In this document: positions 32,086 to 41,758 of the stretch, one piece after another
Layout of the letters: each line of letters starts with the position of its first letter
How positions within the stretch are numbered: the stretch's first letter is position 1
NCBI GenBank assembly: GCA_025499625.1
Contig: JAFMVD010000006.1
Location: 62,001-126,000 of the forward strand
Length of the DNA: 64,000 nucleotides
DNA from: Carboxylicivirga fragile
GTDB lineage: Bacteria > Bacteroidota > Bacteroidia > Bacteroidales > Marinilabiliaceae
Reading direction: 5' to 3'
The notes under the pieces: generated by a model
What the model saw: only the letters and a program-made list of their open reading frames with translations
Database searches by the model: none
What the model was told of the DNA's origin: nothing
Translations under genes and position numbers: made by a program

Positions 32086-34386
32086 ATGTATTTAAGAAAT
32101 TTAATTACCTTTTTAATATTATTTGCTTGTCTGAAAGTCGTGGCAAATCAAAGTGTGGATATTATTCCAAAACCTGTTTCATTGCAAATGTATTCAGGTA
32201 GTTTTGAAATAACAGAAAAAACTTCGATACAATTTAATTCACGACAGACAGAATTAGAACAAGCAGCCCATTTTTTGTCTGATGCTATTGAATCTATTTC
32301 GGGTATTCAATTATCATTTAATGAGGAAACAGAACATCAGATTCAATTAAAATTGACTTCAGCAAATATGCTTGGAGATGAAGGCTATAATTTGAATGTT
32401 TCAGCAGATGGAATTGTATTAGAAGCCAACGCTAAGGCTGGTGTAATTTATGGAATGCAATCTATTTTACAAATGTTGCCTGCAGTACGAACCAATGCAA
32501 AACTTATTATTCCATGTCTGGCAATTGAAGATTATCCAAGATTCAAATGGAGAGGTATGCATTTAGATGTGAGTCGTCACTTTTTTGGTCCGGACGTTAT
32601 TAAGCAATATATCGATTTAATGGCCTCTTATAAGATGAATGTGTTTCACTGGCATTTAATAGACGATCAAGGTTGGCGTATTGAGATCAAACAATACCCT
32701 AAATTGACCGATGTAGGCGCCTGGCGTGTTGATTATAATCATTTAGTTTGGGATAAGCGACCACAAGCTAAACCGGGTGAAGAACCAACATATGGAGGTT
32801 ATTACACACAAGAGCAGATAAAAGAAATAATTAACTATGCAGCTGAGCGTAATGTTACCATTGTACCCGAGATTGAAATGCCAGGGCATATAGCGTCTGC
32901 CATTGCTGCTTACCCTGAGTATTGTTGTACACAAAAGCCACAATTACCTTTAACAGGAGGAAACTATACCAATATGTCATCGAATTATTGCGCTGGTAAC
33001 GATGCCGTTTTTACATTTCTTGAAAATGTATTAAACGAAGTGCTTGAGCTGTTTCCATCGGAATATATTCATATTGGAGGCGATGAGGTTAATAAAAACT
33101 CATGGAAAAAGTGTGAGCTTTGTCAACAACGAATGAAGGACGAGAATTTAAAAGATGAGAATGAGCTACAAAGCTATTTCATAAAACGCATTGAGAAGTT
33201 CCTGATTAGTAAAAATCGTAAGATGATTGGTTGGGATGAAATTTTAGAAGGTGGTTTGGCTCCTGAGGCAACGGTAATGAGCTGGCGTGGTGAAGCTGGT
33301 GGTATCGAAGCGGCTAAAATGGGACACGATGTTGTAATGACTCCTGGTAAACCTTGTTATTTTGATCACTATCAGGCTGGGCCTACAGGTGAACCTCTGG
33401 CAATAGGTGGTTTTAATACCTTAAAAACGGTTTATGATTATGAACCTATTCCTCATGAATTATCAACTGACAATGCCCATTTTGTTTTAGGTGCACAGGG
33501 TAATGTGTGGACCGAATATATGACTACGGTTGAACACCTTGAATATATGGTTTTGCCACGTATGGCTGCTTTAGCTGAAGTCGTGTGGACGCCTAAGTCT
33601 AATAAGGATTGGGATAGTTTTAACAAACGTATCAATAGTCAATTCAATGCTTATGAGCAAAAGGGACTTAACTTTTGCAGAGGAAATGCAACAGTGGCTT
33701 TTAAACCAATTTCACACGCGGGTAATCTATCAGTTGAAATGTCAACTGAAGTATTAGATGGTGAGATCGTATATACACTGGATGGTCAGGATCCAACTCT
33801 AAAAAGCAAAGCTTACAATGAAGCTATCAAAATTAATTCAACCGCGGTTTTGAAAGCCTCAGTAATAGCGAATGGGGTTGTGGTTGGAACAGAACCATCG
33901 AGTCAAAATTTTGTGATGCATAAAGGAATTGGTTGTGATGTTCTTTATACCAATCCGGTTAGTACTTATTATCTAGCGGATGGTCCAAATTCATTGACAG
34001 ATGGTATACGTGGAAACGGAACAGTAGGTAAATTTTGGCACGCATTTAACGAAAATGATCTGGTTGCCACACTCGATATGGGTGAGATCAAATCAATTTC
34101 TGATATTAAGCTTGGTTGTTTACAGAAGTATAGAGATTGGATTTTTATGCCTAAGGAAGTGGTTTTTGAAGTATCTGTTGATGGAAAGAAATTTAAGGAA
34201 GTTGGTAGAGTTGTAAACCCGATTGATGCAAATGAAGCTGAACTCGTATATGATTTTAAAACTTTCTTTAAAGCTAAGAAAGTTAGGTATGTGCGGGTTA
34301 TAGCTAAAGCTAATGTGTGTCCTCCGGGGCATAATGGAGCAGGTAAGCCATCTTGGATTTTTGCGGATGAAATAATGATTAAATAA
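32086..34386 (+). CDS. GH20 beta-N-acetylhexosaminidase with C-terminal binding modules
   Basis: A 766-residue secreted enzyme with a signal peptide ending around VVANQ. The GH20b N-terminal domain (about 20-145) is followed by the catalytic barrel: FKWRGMHLDVSRHFF, MNVFHWHLIDDQGWR, and HIGGDEV with the Asp333-Glu334 pair used in substrate-assisted catalysis. WDEILEGG and WRGEAGG also fit. A chitobiase-C-like segment (YTLDGQDPT, about 550-605) and a discoidin-type sandwich (about 610-766) follow. This is the same module pair found in the GH29 at 25108 and the GH92 at 50403. It removes terminal beta-GlcNAc or beta-GalNAc exposed after galactose is taken off. Gene spacing (22 bases before, 8 after) places it in the central run of the PUL. 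Confidence 0.95.
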   Translation: MYLRNLITFLILFACLKVVANQSVDIIPKPVSLQMYSGSFEITEKTSIQFNSRQTELEQAAHFLSDAIESISGIQLSFNEETEHQIQLKLTSANMLGDEGYNLNVSADGIVLEANAKAGVIYGMQSILQMLPAVRTNAKLIIPCLAIEDYPRFKWRGMHLDVSRHFFGPDVIKQYIDLMASYKMNVFHWHLIDDQGWRIEIKQYPKLTDVGAWRVDYNHLVWDKRPQAKPGEEPTYGGYYTQEQIKEIINYAAERNVTIVPEIEMPGHIASAIAAYPEYCCTQKPQLPLTGGNYTNMSSNYCAGNDAVFTFLENVLNEVLELFPSEYIHIGGDEVNKNSWKKCELCQQRMKDENLKDENELQSYFIKRIEKFLISKNRKMIGWDEILEGGLAPEATVMSWRGEAGGIEAAKMGHDVVMTPGKPCYFDHYQAGPTGEPLAIGGFNTLKTVYDYEPIPHELSTDNAHFVLGAQGNVWTEYMTTVEHLEYMVLPRMAALAEVVWTPKSNKDWDSFNKRINSQFNAYEQKGLNFCRGNATVAFKPISHAGNLSVEMSTEVLDGEIVYTLDGQDPTLKSKAYNEAIKINSTAVLKASVIANGVVVGTEPSSQNFVMHKGIGCDVLYTNPVSTYYLADGPNSLTDGIRGNGTVGKFWHAFNENDLVATLDMGEIKSISDIKLGCLQKYRDWIFMPKEVVFEVSVDGKKFKEVGRVVNPIDANEAELVYDFKTFFKAKKVRYVRVIAKANVCPPGHNGAGKPSWIFADEIMIK

Positions 34387-34394
34387 CTGAAAAA

Positions 34395-35567
34395 ATGATG
34401 AATTTAAACAGTGTAGTGGTGTTAATAGTATCCATAATGTTATCGGCATGTAACTATAGCGAAAAGCGTGTTTCTTCTGTGTGGGGTAAGCAAGGGTTTA
34501 ATATACCAATTGTTGACCTCAATCAGGAAAAGCAAATGCAGGTGATAGTGGATAAGGAAGCCGGACAATATTTAGGTCACCCTACAACTGTTTTGCTGGA
34601 AGACAACAAAACCATTTTGTGTGTTTATCCTAAGGGGCATGGCAAAGGGGGTATTGTATATAAAAAATCAAGTGATGGTGGATTGACTTGGTCCGATCGT
34701 TTGCCCACTCCCGAGAGTTGGGCTACTAGTAAAGAAGTACCAACATTATACCAAACCGTGGACAAGGATGGTATTTCTCGTTTGTTGTTGTTTAGCGGTA
34801 GCCAGGATTATGTTGGAGGTGCTATACGTATGTCAGTTTCAGAAGACCAGGGAGAAAGTTGGAGTGAGTTGGCATCGATTGGCGATTACAAAGGAATTGT
34901 AGCCATGGCTGATTGTATTCCGCTTCGCACAGCGGGACATTATCTGGCTACCTTTCATATCCGTGGGCCAGAGAATTCAATGATTCTTTATCAGGTATAT
35001 AGCGAGGATGGTGGACTAAACTGGGGTGATCCTGAAGAAATATACCGCTCTTCCATAGCACATTTATGTGAGGGAGGATTGGTTTATAGTCCTGACAGCT
35101 CTGAAATTGCCATGCTATTGCGTGAGAATGCAAAAAATTACAACAGTCAAATCATGTTCAGTAATGATGAAGGTAAGAGTTGGAGTGCACCCAAACCAAT
35201 GCCTGGCTCGCTCTGTGGCGACCGACATCAGGCCATCTATTTACCCAATGGCAGGCTGTTGGTGCAGTTTAGAGATATAACACCTTGGAACAGACCTGGA
35301 AATGAGCATAGTCCTACCGAAGGCGACTGGGTTGGCTGGGTTGGTACTTGGGATGACCTGAAGCATGGGTATGAAGGCCAATACAGAATTCGTTTTAAGG
35401 ATAATAAAAAAGGTGGGGATGCCGCCTACCCAGCTGCGGAACTGCTGCCTGATGGCACTCTTGTATGTACTGCCTATGGGCACTGGGATAAAGGAGAGGA
35501 GCCATATATCCTAGCTTTTAGGTTTGAAATTGAAGCTTTGGATCGGATAAAAAACAATAGGGAGTAA
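34395..35567 (+). CDS. BNR-repeat sialidase-like lipoprotein
   Basis: A 390-residue lipoprotein (IMLSAC) whose body is a six-bladed propeller marked by Asp boxes: SSDGGLTWS, SEDQGESWS, SEDGGLNWG and SNDEGKSWS. Such repeats are shared by GH33 sialidases and other exo-acting propeller enzymes. The N-terminal FRIP/YRIP motif with the catalytic arginine of GH33 is not visible; the corresponding stretch reads YLGHPTTVLLEDNKT. It is therefore either a divergent sialidase or a propeller hydrolase with another sugar. In this locus an enzyme for sialic acid or another acidic cap would make sense. The gene begins 8 bases after the GH20 stop; 113 bases follow before the next gene. I am sure of the fold, not of the substrate. 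Confidence 0.78.
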   Translation: MMNLNSVVVLIVSIMLSACNYSEKRVSSVWGKQGFNIPIVDLNQEKQMQVIVDKEAGQYLGHPTTVLLEDNKTILCVYPKGHGKGGIVYKKSSDGGLTWSDRLPTPESWATSKEVPTLYQTVDKDGISRLLLFSGSQDYVGGAIRMSVSEDQGESWSELASIGDYKGIVAMADCIPLRTAGHYLATFHIRGPENSMILYQVYSEDGGLNWGDPEEIYRSSIAHLCEGGLVYSPDSSEIAMLLRENAKNYNSQIMFSNDEGKSWSAPKPMPGSLCGDRHQAIYLPNGRLLVQFRDITPWNRPGNEHSPTEGDWVGWVGTWDDLKHGYEGQYRIRFKDNKKGGDAAYPAAELLPDGTLVCTAYGHWDKGEEPYILAFRFEIEALDRIKNNRE

Positions 35568-35680
35568 TAAAGTAGTTGATGCGGTTAATGATTAAACATC
35601 ACCAACTAATTGAGCCCTAATTTGGCTACTGAGATAATATAGATTAATTGAAACATCATTAATGAAAAATATAATCACTT

Positions 35681-37522
35681 ATGACTACTAAAAAATATTT
35701 TATTGTTTTATTGATTAGTCTTATTGGATCAGTAGGTTTGGTGGGATGTACACAATTATCAAGTTCATCCGATTCCATTGCGTTAATTGATGATAGTCAG
35801 TCAAATATATGTATCGTTCTTCCCGAAAATAGTGAGGGAGTGCTTCAGTTTGCAGCTACTGAACTGCAGGAGTATTTGTATAAGATTTCGGGCGTGAAAG
35901 TGCAGGTTGTCAACAAATGTTTAGAGGGACTCATCCCGATCAAACTTGGTGTTGTTACAGATGATGCAATAAATGTGGATGCCTTCACTGTCTCTGTGAA
36001 TAAAGAAAAACTTACGTTACTAGGTCAAAATCAACGGAGTGTGCTTTATGCCGTATATGCTTTGTTAGAGAAGATAGGGTGCATGTGGATATATCCGGGC
36101 GAAGCAGAGGAGCATATTCCTGCTTTGACAACCGTATCTCTTCAAATCGGGGAAAAGTATGAAAAAACATCGGTGGAACATCGTGGTTTAGGCTTATACG
36201 AGTTACATGGTGAAACGGTTGACCTGGGTGCCGATATGATCGATTGGATGGGTAAGAATAAACTTAACCTATTAATGACATCGGAAGATCGGATCGATGA
36301 AATTGGGACGCAATGCATGCATTGGCCTGAAGTAAAGGATGTGTTGTATCCAGAGTTGATGAAGCGAGGAATGTTACTTGAGTTGAGCGAACACATGACA
36401 CACGTTTACTTCCCACCATCATTGGGTAAAGAGCATCCGGAGTGGTTTGCTTTAGTCAATGGAAAACGTAGTGGAACCGGTCAGGTTTGTTTTTCAAATG
36501 AGGAAGCAAGCGAATTTTTTGGCGATCGTGTTGCTGAATATGTTGGGCAGCACCCCGAAGCTGATATTGTAGGTACTTGGCCGTTGGATGGCGGAGGGTA
36601 TTGCGAGTGTGAAGGGTGTAAAGACCCATTAACAATATACAAGGCCATAAGTAAGGTGGCTAAAAAAGCTGCTAAAGTTAATCCAAAAACCACCATTGAG
36701 TTTCTGGCTTATGTTGATCAAACCTTTAGTGCCCCCGAAGGATTGGAGATACCTGAGAACCTGTCGGTATTAATGTGTGACCGCCTGGATGATAATGCAA
36801 AGCGATGGTCTGAACTATTGGATGAGAATGGAAGTCAAGGCCAATATTATTTCGAATATGTGCTTGGCGATAACTACAGGTGGCGTACTAATGTTTGGAT
36901 GATTCCTGGTTATGGCCCTTGGCTGGAGCGTAAAGTGGTTGACACTGGCTTTAGAGGTGTCGTGTCATTATTCTTGCCTATCCGTAACTGGTGGCGTTCA
37001 GCATTTAATAATTATTTCATGGCAAAAGCCTACTGGAACTCTGATTTGGATGTTGATCTGGAGTTACGTAATTATTGTGAGGCCTATTATGGTGAGTTAT
37101 CTGATGATATATTTGAAGTGCTGAATGCTATCCGCTTCGATGTTCAGAACAATTATATGATGGAGGCTTATCATTGGGAAATAATTCATCCTATGGAAGG
37201 AGCAAAAATAGCTAAGCATGAAGATGGTTATCTGATGTCGCAACAGTCATGTGATAAGGTAATTGATCAACTTCAGTTATTATTGAGCAAAACAAGTGAT
37301 GATAAAGTCAGTGAACGGATATGTCGCTTACAATCCTATCTTGAGTATTTCAAAATTTACTATCAGGAACGAACCGTTGATGGTAAGGCATATCCTAAAA
37401 CAGACAATAGTGTAGTGCCTAATAGTTTATTGGAATATTCAGAGCAACATCCAATTGATAAGGATGGTGTTAATATGAATCCGGAGTTCATCAAATGGCG
37501 TTTTGAACGCTTTCATTGGTAG
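35681..37522 (+). CDS. DUF4838 protein, probable glycoside hydrolase (GH163-like?)
   Basis: A 613-residue lipoprotein (GLVGC). Residues about 40-160 form an alpha/beta domain like the N-terminal domain of GH20/GH67 enzymes (AATELQEYLYKISG, then SVLYAVYALLEKIGCMWIYPG). The rest is a predicted TIM barrel of DUF4838 type: GTWPLDGGGYCECEGC, IEFLAYVDQTF and GLFLPIRNWWRS-like strands. From memory DUF4838 underlies CAZy GH163, founded on a Bacteroides enzyme acting on GlcNAc in N-glycans; membership here needs checking. The DGGGYCECEGC block with paired cysteines is typical of this group and could bind metal or form a disulfide. It lies in the PUL between the sialidase-like gene and GH16. An endo- or exo-beta-GlcNAcase role would suit the locus. 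Confidence 0.8.
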   Translation: MTTKKYFIVLLISLIGSVGLVGCTQLSSSSDSIALIDDSQSNICIVLPENSEGVLQFAATELQEYLYKISGVKVQVVNKCLEGLIPIKLGVVTDDAINVDAFTVSVNKEKLTLLGQNQRSVLYAVYALLEKIGCMWIYPGEAEEHIPALTTVSLQIGEKYEKTSVEHRGLGLYELHGETVDLGADMIDWMGKNKLNLLMTSEDRIDEIGTQCMHWPEVKDVLYPELMKRGMLLELSEHMTHVYFPPSLGKEHPEWFALVNGKRSGTGQVCFSNEEASEFFGDRVAEYVGQHPEADIVGTWPLDGGGYCECEGCKDPLTIYKAISKVAKKAAKVNPKTTIEFLAYVDQTFSAPEGLEIPENLSVLMCDRLDDNAKRWSELLDENGSQGQYYFEYVLGDNYRWRTNVWMIPGYGPWLERKVVDTGFRGVVSLFLPIRNWWRSAFNNYFMAKAYWNSDLDVDLELRNYCEAYYGELSDDIFEVLNAIRFDVQNNYMMEAYHWEIIHPMEGAKIAKHEDGYLMSQQSCDKVIDQLQLLLSKTSDDKVSERICRLQSYLEYFKIYYQERTVDGKAYPKTDNSVVPNSLLEYSEQHPIDKDGVNMNPEFIKWRFERFHW

Positions 37523-37571
37523 GAATATGTAGCAACTATAATTCGGATTAGAAATATAAACTTAAAAATAT

Positions 37572-38327
37572 ATGAGAGTTTTAATATTACTTTTTTTTAT
37601 TTCATGCATACATGCAACACAAGGGCAAACCCCCAATCATATCTTGGAAAATTACCGACTCCATTGGAACGATGAATTTGAAGGTGTCTCCATCGATACT
37701 CTTAAATGGAAGTATAGGGATACTGGTAAATTGCGAAAGAAAGGGGTGGTTTTTGAAGAGAATTGTTTTGTAGATGGTAAGGGGCATTTAATAATAGGGG
37801 TGACAAAGGTTGATAGTACCTATAGAATAGGTCAGATAGGGTCGCAAAACACTTTTCAAACGAAGTATGGCTATTTTGAGTGTAGGGCAAAAATGAACCA
37901 GCAGCTAGGACCTCATATAGCATTTTGGTTGCAGTCACCTACCATTCATCAAGAGCACGATAATCCTGGTGATTTTGGAACCGAGATAGATGTTTTTGAA
38001 TACCATATTGCTGAGGGGCTCGACTATGTATACCATAACTTGCATTGGAACGGATATAAGAAAAAGCATAAAAGTACTGGTACAAGAGTACTGGTCGACG
38101 ATGTCCATAATGGCTTTCATACTTTTGCACTTGAATGGACAGAGCAGGAGTACATATTTTATGTGGATGGGATCGAAACATGGCGAACGAAAGAGGCAGT
38201 TTCTCACATAGCCGAATACATGATTTTAAGCGCAGAGCTAACTGGCTGGGGAGGTGATTGTGAGAAAGCTGATTTTCCAGATCAAGTTATATTTGATTAC
38301 GTGAGAGTATACAAAAAAAGTAAATGA
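37572..38327 (+). CDS. GH16 family hydrolase, single domain
   Basis: A 251-residue secreted enzyme with a short signal peptide ending near ATQGQT. The GH16 jelly roll has WNDEFEG at the start, GYFECRAKM, AFWLQSPTI, the catalytic EIDVFE (Glu138, Asp140, Glu143) and a terminal FDYVRVY strand. It differs clearly from the GH16 at 1639: FEYH follows the motif instead of MEHL, and the metal/loop regions are shorter. The two probably cut different backbones. It should cleave internal beta-linked galactose (or glucose) bonds to make oligosaccharides for the exo-enzymes. It starts 49 bases after the DUF4838 gene; a sulfatase begins 19 bases after its stop. Confidence 0.88.
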   Translation: MRVLILLFFISCIHATQGQTPNHILENYRLHWNDEFEGVSIDTLKWKYRDTGKLRKKGVVFEENCFVDGKGHLIIGVTKVDSTYRIGQIGSQNTFQTKYGYFECRAKMNQQLGPHIAFWLQSPTIHQEHDNPGDFGTEIDVFEYHIAEGLDYVYHNLHWNGYKKKHKSTGTRVLVDDVHNGFHTFALEWTEQEYIFYVDGIETWRTKEAVSHIAEYMILSAELTGWGGDCEKADFPDQVIFDYVRVYKKSK

Positions 38328-38346
38328 CTTTAAAAATGAACTTCAA

Positions 38347-39774
38347 ATGACAGCAAGCTATTTTTTAAAATTTATTCTTCTAAGTTTAATGGCGGTTTCT
38401 ATAACAGCCTGTTCAAATGTGAAGAAGGAACAATCACCTAATATTATTTACATACTGGCTGATGACCTAGGATATGGCGATTTAAGTTGCTATGGGCAAA
38501 CGCGGTTTTCAACTCCTAATATTGATAAGCTGGCTGAGCAGGGAATGCTTTTTACGCAGCATTATTCCGGCAGTACTGTGTGTGCGCCATCCCGTTCAGC
38601 ACTCATGACAGGCCAACACACAGGACATACATATATCCGTGGCAATAAAGAGCGCCGACCCGAAGGGCAGCATCCATTGAATAATGAATCATTTACCATT
38701 GCGGAAATGCTGAAACTAAAAGGCTATGCTACAGGGGCATTTGGTAAGTGGGGTTTAGGTTATCCTGGTTCTGAAGGAGATCCCAATCAGCAAGGATTCG
38801 ATACCTTTTTTGGATACAACTGTCAAATGCTTGGACATCACTATTATCCGTATTTCTTACGTGATAATCAGGATAGTCTGGTTTTAGAAGCTAATGTAGG
38901 TTTGAATTGCGAAGTATATGCACCGGAGCTTATACATGATAAAACACTTGACTTTATCGAACAACATAAAGATGAGCCATTCTTTTGCTATGTACCATCT
39001 ATTATTCCTCATGCCGAGTTATTGGCTCCAGAGAAATACATGGCTATGTATAGGGGGAAATTTGAACCGGAGCATCACTATAAAGGACTTGATGAAGGTC
39101 CGGGTTTTCGAAAAGGAGGATATTGCTCACAAGTGGAATCACATGCTGCTTTCGCTGCTATGGTTCACCTATTAGACGAACAAGTTGGAGAGATAGTGGC
39201 TAAGGTGGAAGAACTTGGGATAGCTAAAAATACACTTATTATATTTACTTCTGATAATGGACCACATAAAGAAGGTGGTGCTCAACCCGATTATTTTAAC
39301 AGTAACGGTCAATTGAAAGGATATAAACGCGATCTATATGAAGGGGGTATTCGCGTTCCATTTATTGCATCCTGGCCAGGAATGATTAAGAAAGGAACAG
39401 TAAGTCATCATATTTCTGCTTTTTGGGATATGATGCCAACGTTTGCCGAATTAACAGGATATGAAAGTAAGACTAACGATGGAATATCGATGTTGCCAAC
39501 CTTATTGAGTAAAGGTGAGCAAAGGCAACATAATTACCTCTACTGGGAGTTTCATGAGTTGGGAGGTAGGCAGGCCATACGTAATAGGAAATGGAAGGCT
39601 GTGAAATACAATGTTCTAAATCCTGATAAAACAAGTTTAGAGCTATATAATTTGGAAGATGATATAAGTGAATCTTTTAATATTGCATCGCAGCACCCGG
39701 ATATTATAAAAAACATGAAGATTCTTTTTGAAGAAGCGCATACTGAATCTGCAGTATTTGATTTTAAACCATAA
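38347..39774 (+). CDS. Type I (S1) sulfatase lipoprotein, CxPSR type
   Basis: A 475-residue sulfatase with a lipoprotein signal (SITAC). IIYILADDLGYGDLSCYG carries the metal-binding aspartates. VCAPSRSALMTGQHTGHTYIRG includes Cys79, the formylglycine site. KWGLGYPGSEGDPNQQGFD follows where many relatives have GKWHLG. The distal metal site is FTSDNGPHKEGG. It lacks any extra module. This 'GHTYIRGN' class is widespread in marine Bacteroidota and planctomycete sulfatase loci; its position specificity is not known to me. It is tightly spaced between GH16 and the GH110-like gene (19 and 24 bases), suggesting it desulfates the oligosaccharides those enzymes handle. Confidence 0.94.
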   Translation: MTASYFLKFILLSLMAVSITACSNVKKEQSPNIIYILADDLGYGDLSCYGQTRFSTPNIDKLAEQGMLFTQHYSGSTVCAPSRSALMTGQHTGHTYIRGNKERRPEGQHPLNNESFTIAEMLKLKGYATGAFGKWGLGYPGSEGDPNQQGFDTFFGYNCQMLGHHYYPYFLRDNQDSLVLEANVGLNCEVYAPELIHDKTLDFIEQHKDEPFFCYVPSIIPHAELLAPEKYMAMYRGKFEPEHHYKGLDEGPGFRKGGYCSQVESHAAFAAMVHLLDEQVGEIVAKVEELGIAKNTLIIFTSDNGPHKEGGAQPDYFNSNGQLKGYKRDLYEGGIRVPFIASWPGMIKKGTVSHHISAFWDMMPTFAELTGYESKTNDGISMLPTLLSKGEQRQHNYLYWEFHELGGRQAIRNRKWKAVKYNVLNPDKTSLELYNLEDDISESFNIASQHPDIIKNMKILFEEAHTESAVFDFKP

Positions 39775-39798
39775 GTTTTACCTCTAACTATTACAATT

Positions 39799-41733
39799 AT
39801 GAAAATTAGTTATTTGATTGCACTCTTGGGGATAGTAATGAGTACTCAGGCATCTCAAATCAATCCCGAAGGTCTCAATACTCAACACCACGGCAGGAAC
39901 AGAGCCCAGGTCAACAAATCAGTTGATGGTAATATCTCGTTTAAAGGTGAAACCCCAGTACTAAAATCCTCGACTAATGTTACTGACTATGGTTTTCAGC
40001 CTGATTCGCACAAAAATGCAATGGTTGCATTGCGTAAAATGCTGGAATCACTAAAAGGTCAGAAAGATATTAACCTGGTATTTCCAAAGGGACGCTACGA
40101 TTTTTGGCAAGATAAGGCTTTTGAAAAAGAGATCTATATCGCCAATCATGCTGATGAAAACCCCAAGAAAATTGCCTTTCTGCTGGAGGGCTTCGAGGGA
40201 ATCACCATCGATGGTCAAGGCTCAGAATTTATCTTTCATGGAGAAATGATTCCGTTTGAGATTATAGATTGTAAGAATGTCTCACTCAAGAATTTTTCTA
40301 TCGATTGGGAGCGTCCAACCTTCTCACAAGGTTCAGTTGTGAATATCACCGATAAGTTCTTCGATATTAAATTCCTTGAAGAGGCTAAGTTTGAGATTCG
40401 CAACAACCGTATCTTTTTCTATGGAGAAGGGTGGGGACAATTCGGTGGCTCACTTCAGGCACACGATGGTGAAACAGGACGTATAATCTACTGCACTGCC
40501 GACGGCGGAGGAATTGATGGAAATAGCCTTGGTGATAAGCATGCTGAGAAAATAGGTGAACGTACAGTGAGAATTCAATACAAATTGCCTTCCTATTATA
40601 AAAAAGGCGATGTCATTCTTTCTCGCCACTTAGATCGTAACAACCCAGGCTTCCACATCTATCGGTCAAAAGATACTTCGCTGGAAAATATTGACCTTCA
40701 TTTTGCCTGTGCCATGGGTGTTATTGGTCAACGCAGTGAAAATATCACTTTGAGTAATTTTCGTGTCAAAGCTTCAAGGGGGCGTCGAATTACAACTTAT
40801 GCCGATGGAACTCATTTTGCTGGTTGTAAAGGCATAATCACAGTTGAAGATTCACACTTTGAATACATGTTCGATGATGCCATTAATATTCATGGTACAT
40901 ATGTTCAAATTCAACGAAAAATAGGATCGAATACGCTTTTGGCAGATTTTAAACACGAACAAGCCAAAGCCTTGGATAATGCGGGGCCTGGCGACAAAGT
41001 GATGCTTATCGACAATGAAACCATGCTGCCATATGCTACGCTAACAGTGAAGAACTTCAGGAATATTGATCTTTGGCAAATGGAGTATGTATTCGAAGAA
41101 GAAATCCCATCGCGCATGAAAGCCAAAGACGGGATAGAGAATATTACCTGGACACCAGAAGTTATTTTTCGTCGCAACACAGTACGTAACAACCGGGCTC
41201 GTGGCATGCTTTTTAATGGTGCCGGGAAAATGTTGGTAGAAGACAACTACGTACAAACATCAGGTTCAGCCATTCTTGTTGCCGGTGATTGTAATTATTG
41301 GTTTGAATCCGGCCCAGTTGGTATTCACGGGCCATTGATCATTCGTAACAATGTATTCTATGCTTGCCTGACCAATAAATATCAATTTACCCATGCTCAA
41401 ATCTCTATTGACCCTGTGATTCCGAAAACAGCTCTCGGTGGTGATTGCTACCACAAAGATATCTTCATCGAAAATAACGTCTTTAGGGTTTTTGATGCAC
41501 CTATTCTTTTTGCTCGTTCAGTTAATGGTCTTCACTTCAAAAATAACACCATTGAGCAAATTAAGTCCTTCAAGCCATGGCATTACAATCCGCATATGTT
41601 CAAAGTTGAGGCTTGTAAAAAAGTGGAAATTAAAGATACAAAACTCATAGGCAAACCTTTGGCAAAGGACATTAAATTGATACGTACTGCCAGAGAAGAG
41701 ATTTCTGAGGATATGGGCTTAGAATTCAAATAA
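39799..41733 (+). CDS. GH110-like alpha-1,3-galactosidase (right-handed beta-helix)
   Basis: A 644-residue secreted protein (signal peptide ending about TQASQ) built as a right-handed parallel beta-helix. Signs are repeated 'NVxxxNN' coil patterns, e.g. VIFRRNTVRNNRARGML and IIRNNVFYACL. Two regions match what I remember of GH110 blood-group-B galactosidases: ADGTHFAGCKGIITVEDSHF and DDAINIHGTY, the latter with a candidate catalytic Asp359-Asp360 pair. SGSAILVAGDCNYWFESG also fits. GH110 removes terminal alpha-1,3-galactose with inversion. Base composition is somewhat higher than in neighbours (30/60 G+C at 40141-40200, 27/60 at 41161-41220), hinting at recent acquisition. Alternative: a related beta-helix hydrolase of unknown family. 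It completes an alpha-galactose toolkit with GH27. Confidence 0.85.
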   Translation: MKISYLIALLGIVMSTQASQINPEGLNTQHHGRNRAQVNKSVDGNISFKGETPVLKSSTNVTDYGFQPDSHKNAMVALRKMLESLKGQKDINLVFPKGRYDFWQDKAFEKEIYIANHADENPKKIAFLLEGFEGITIDGQGSEFIFHGEMIPFEIIDCKNVSLKNFSIDWERPTFSQGSVVNITDKFFDIKFLEEAKFEIRNNRIFFYGEGWGQFGGSLQAHDGETGRIIYCTADGGGIDGNSLGDKHAEKIGERTVRIQYKLPSYYKKGDVILSRHLDRNNPGFHIYRSKDTSLENIDLHFACAMGVIGQRSENITLSNFRVKASRGRRITTYADGTHFAGCKGIITVEDSHFEYMFDDAINIHGTYVQIQRKIGSNTLLADFKHEQAKALDNAGPGDKVMLIDNETMLPYATLTVKNFRNIDLWQMEYVFEEEIPSRMKAKDGIENITWTPEVIFRRNTVRNNRARGMLFNGAGKMLVEDNYVQTSGSAILVAGDCNYWFESGPVGIHGPLIIRNNVFYACLTNKYQFTHAQISIDPVIPKTALGGDCYHKDIFIENNVFRVFDAPILFARSVNGLHFKNNTIEQIKSFKPWHYNPHMFKVEACKKVEIKDTKLIGKPLAKDIKLIRTAREEISEDMGLEFK

Positions 41734-41758
41734 TATTTAAAATATCAATAATTAAATT

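Noticed and set aside
40911..41246. 111-codon antisense frame within the GH110-like gene
   Set aside because: It lies wholly inside a well-supported coding sequence on the other strand and shows no recognisable motif.
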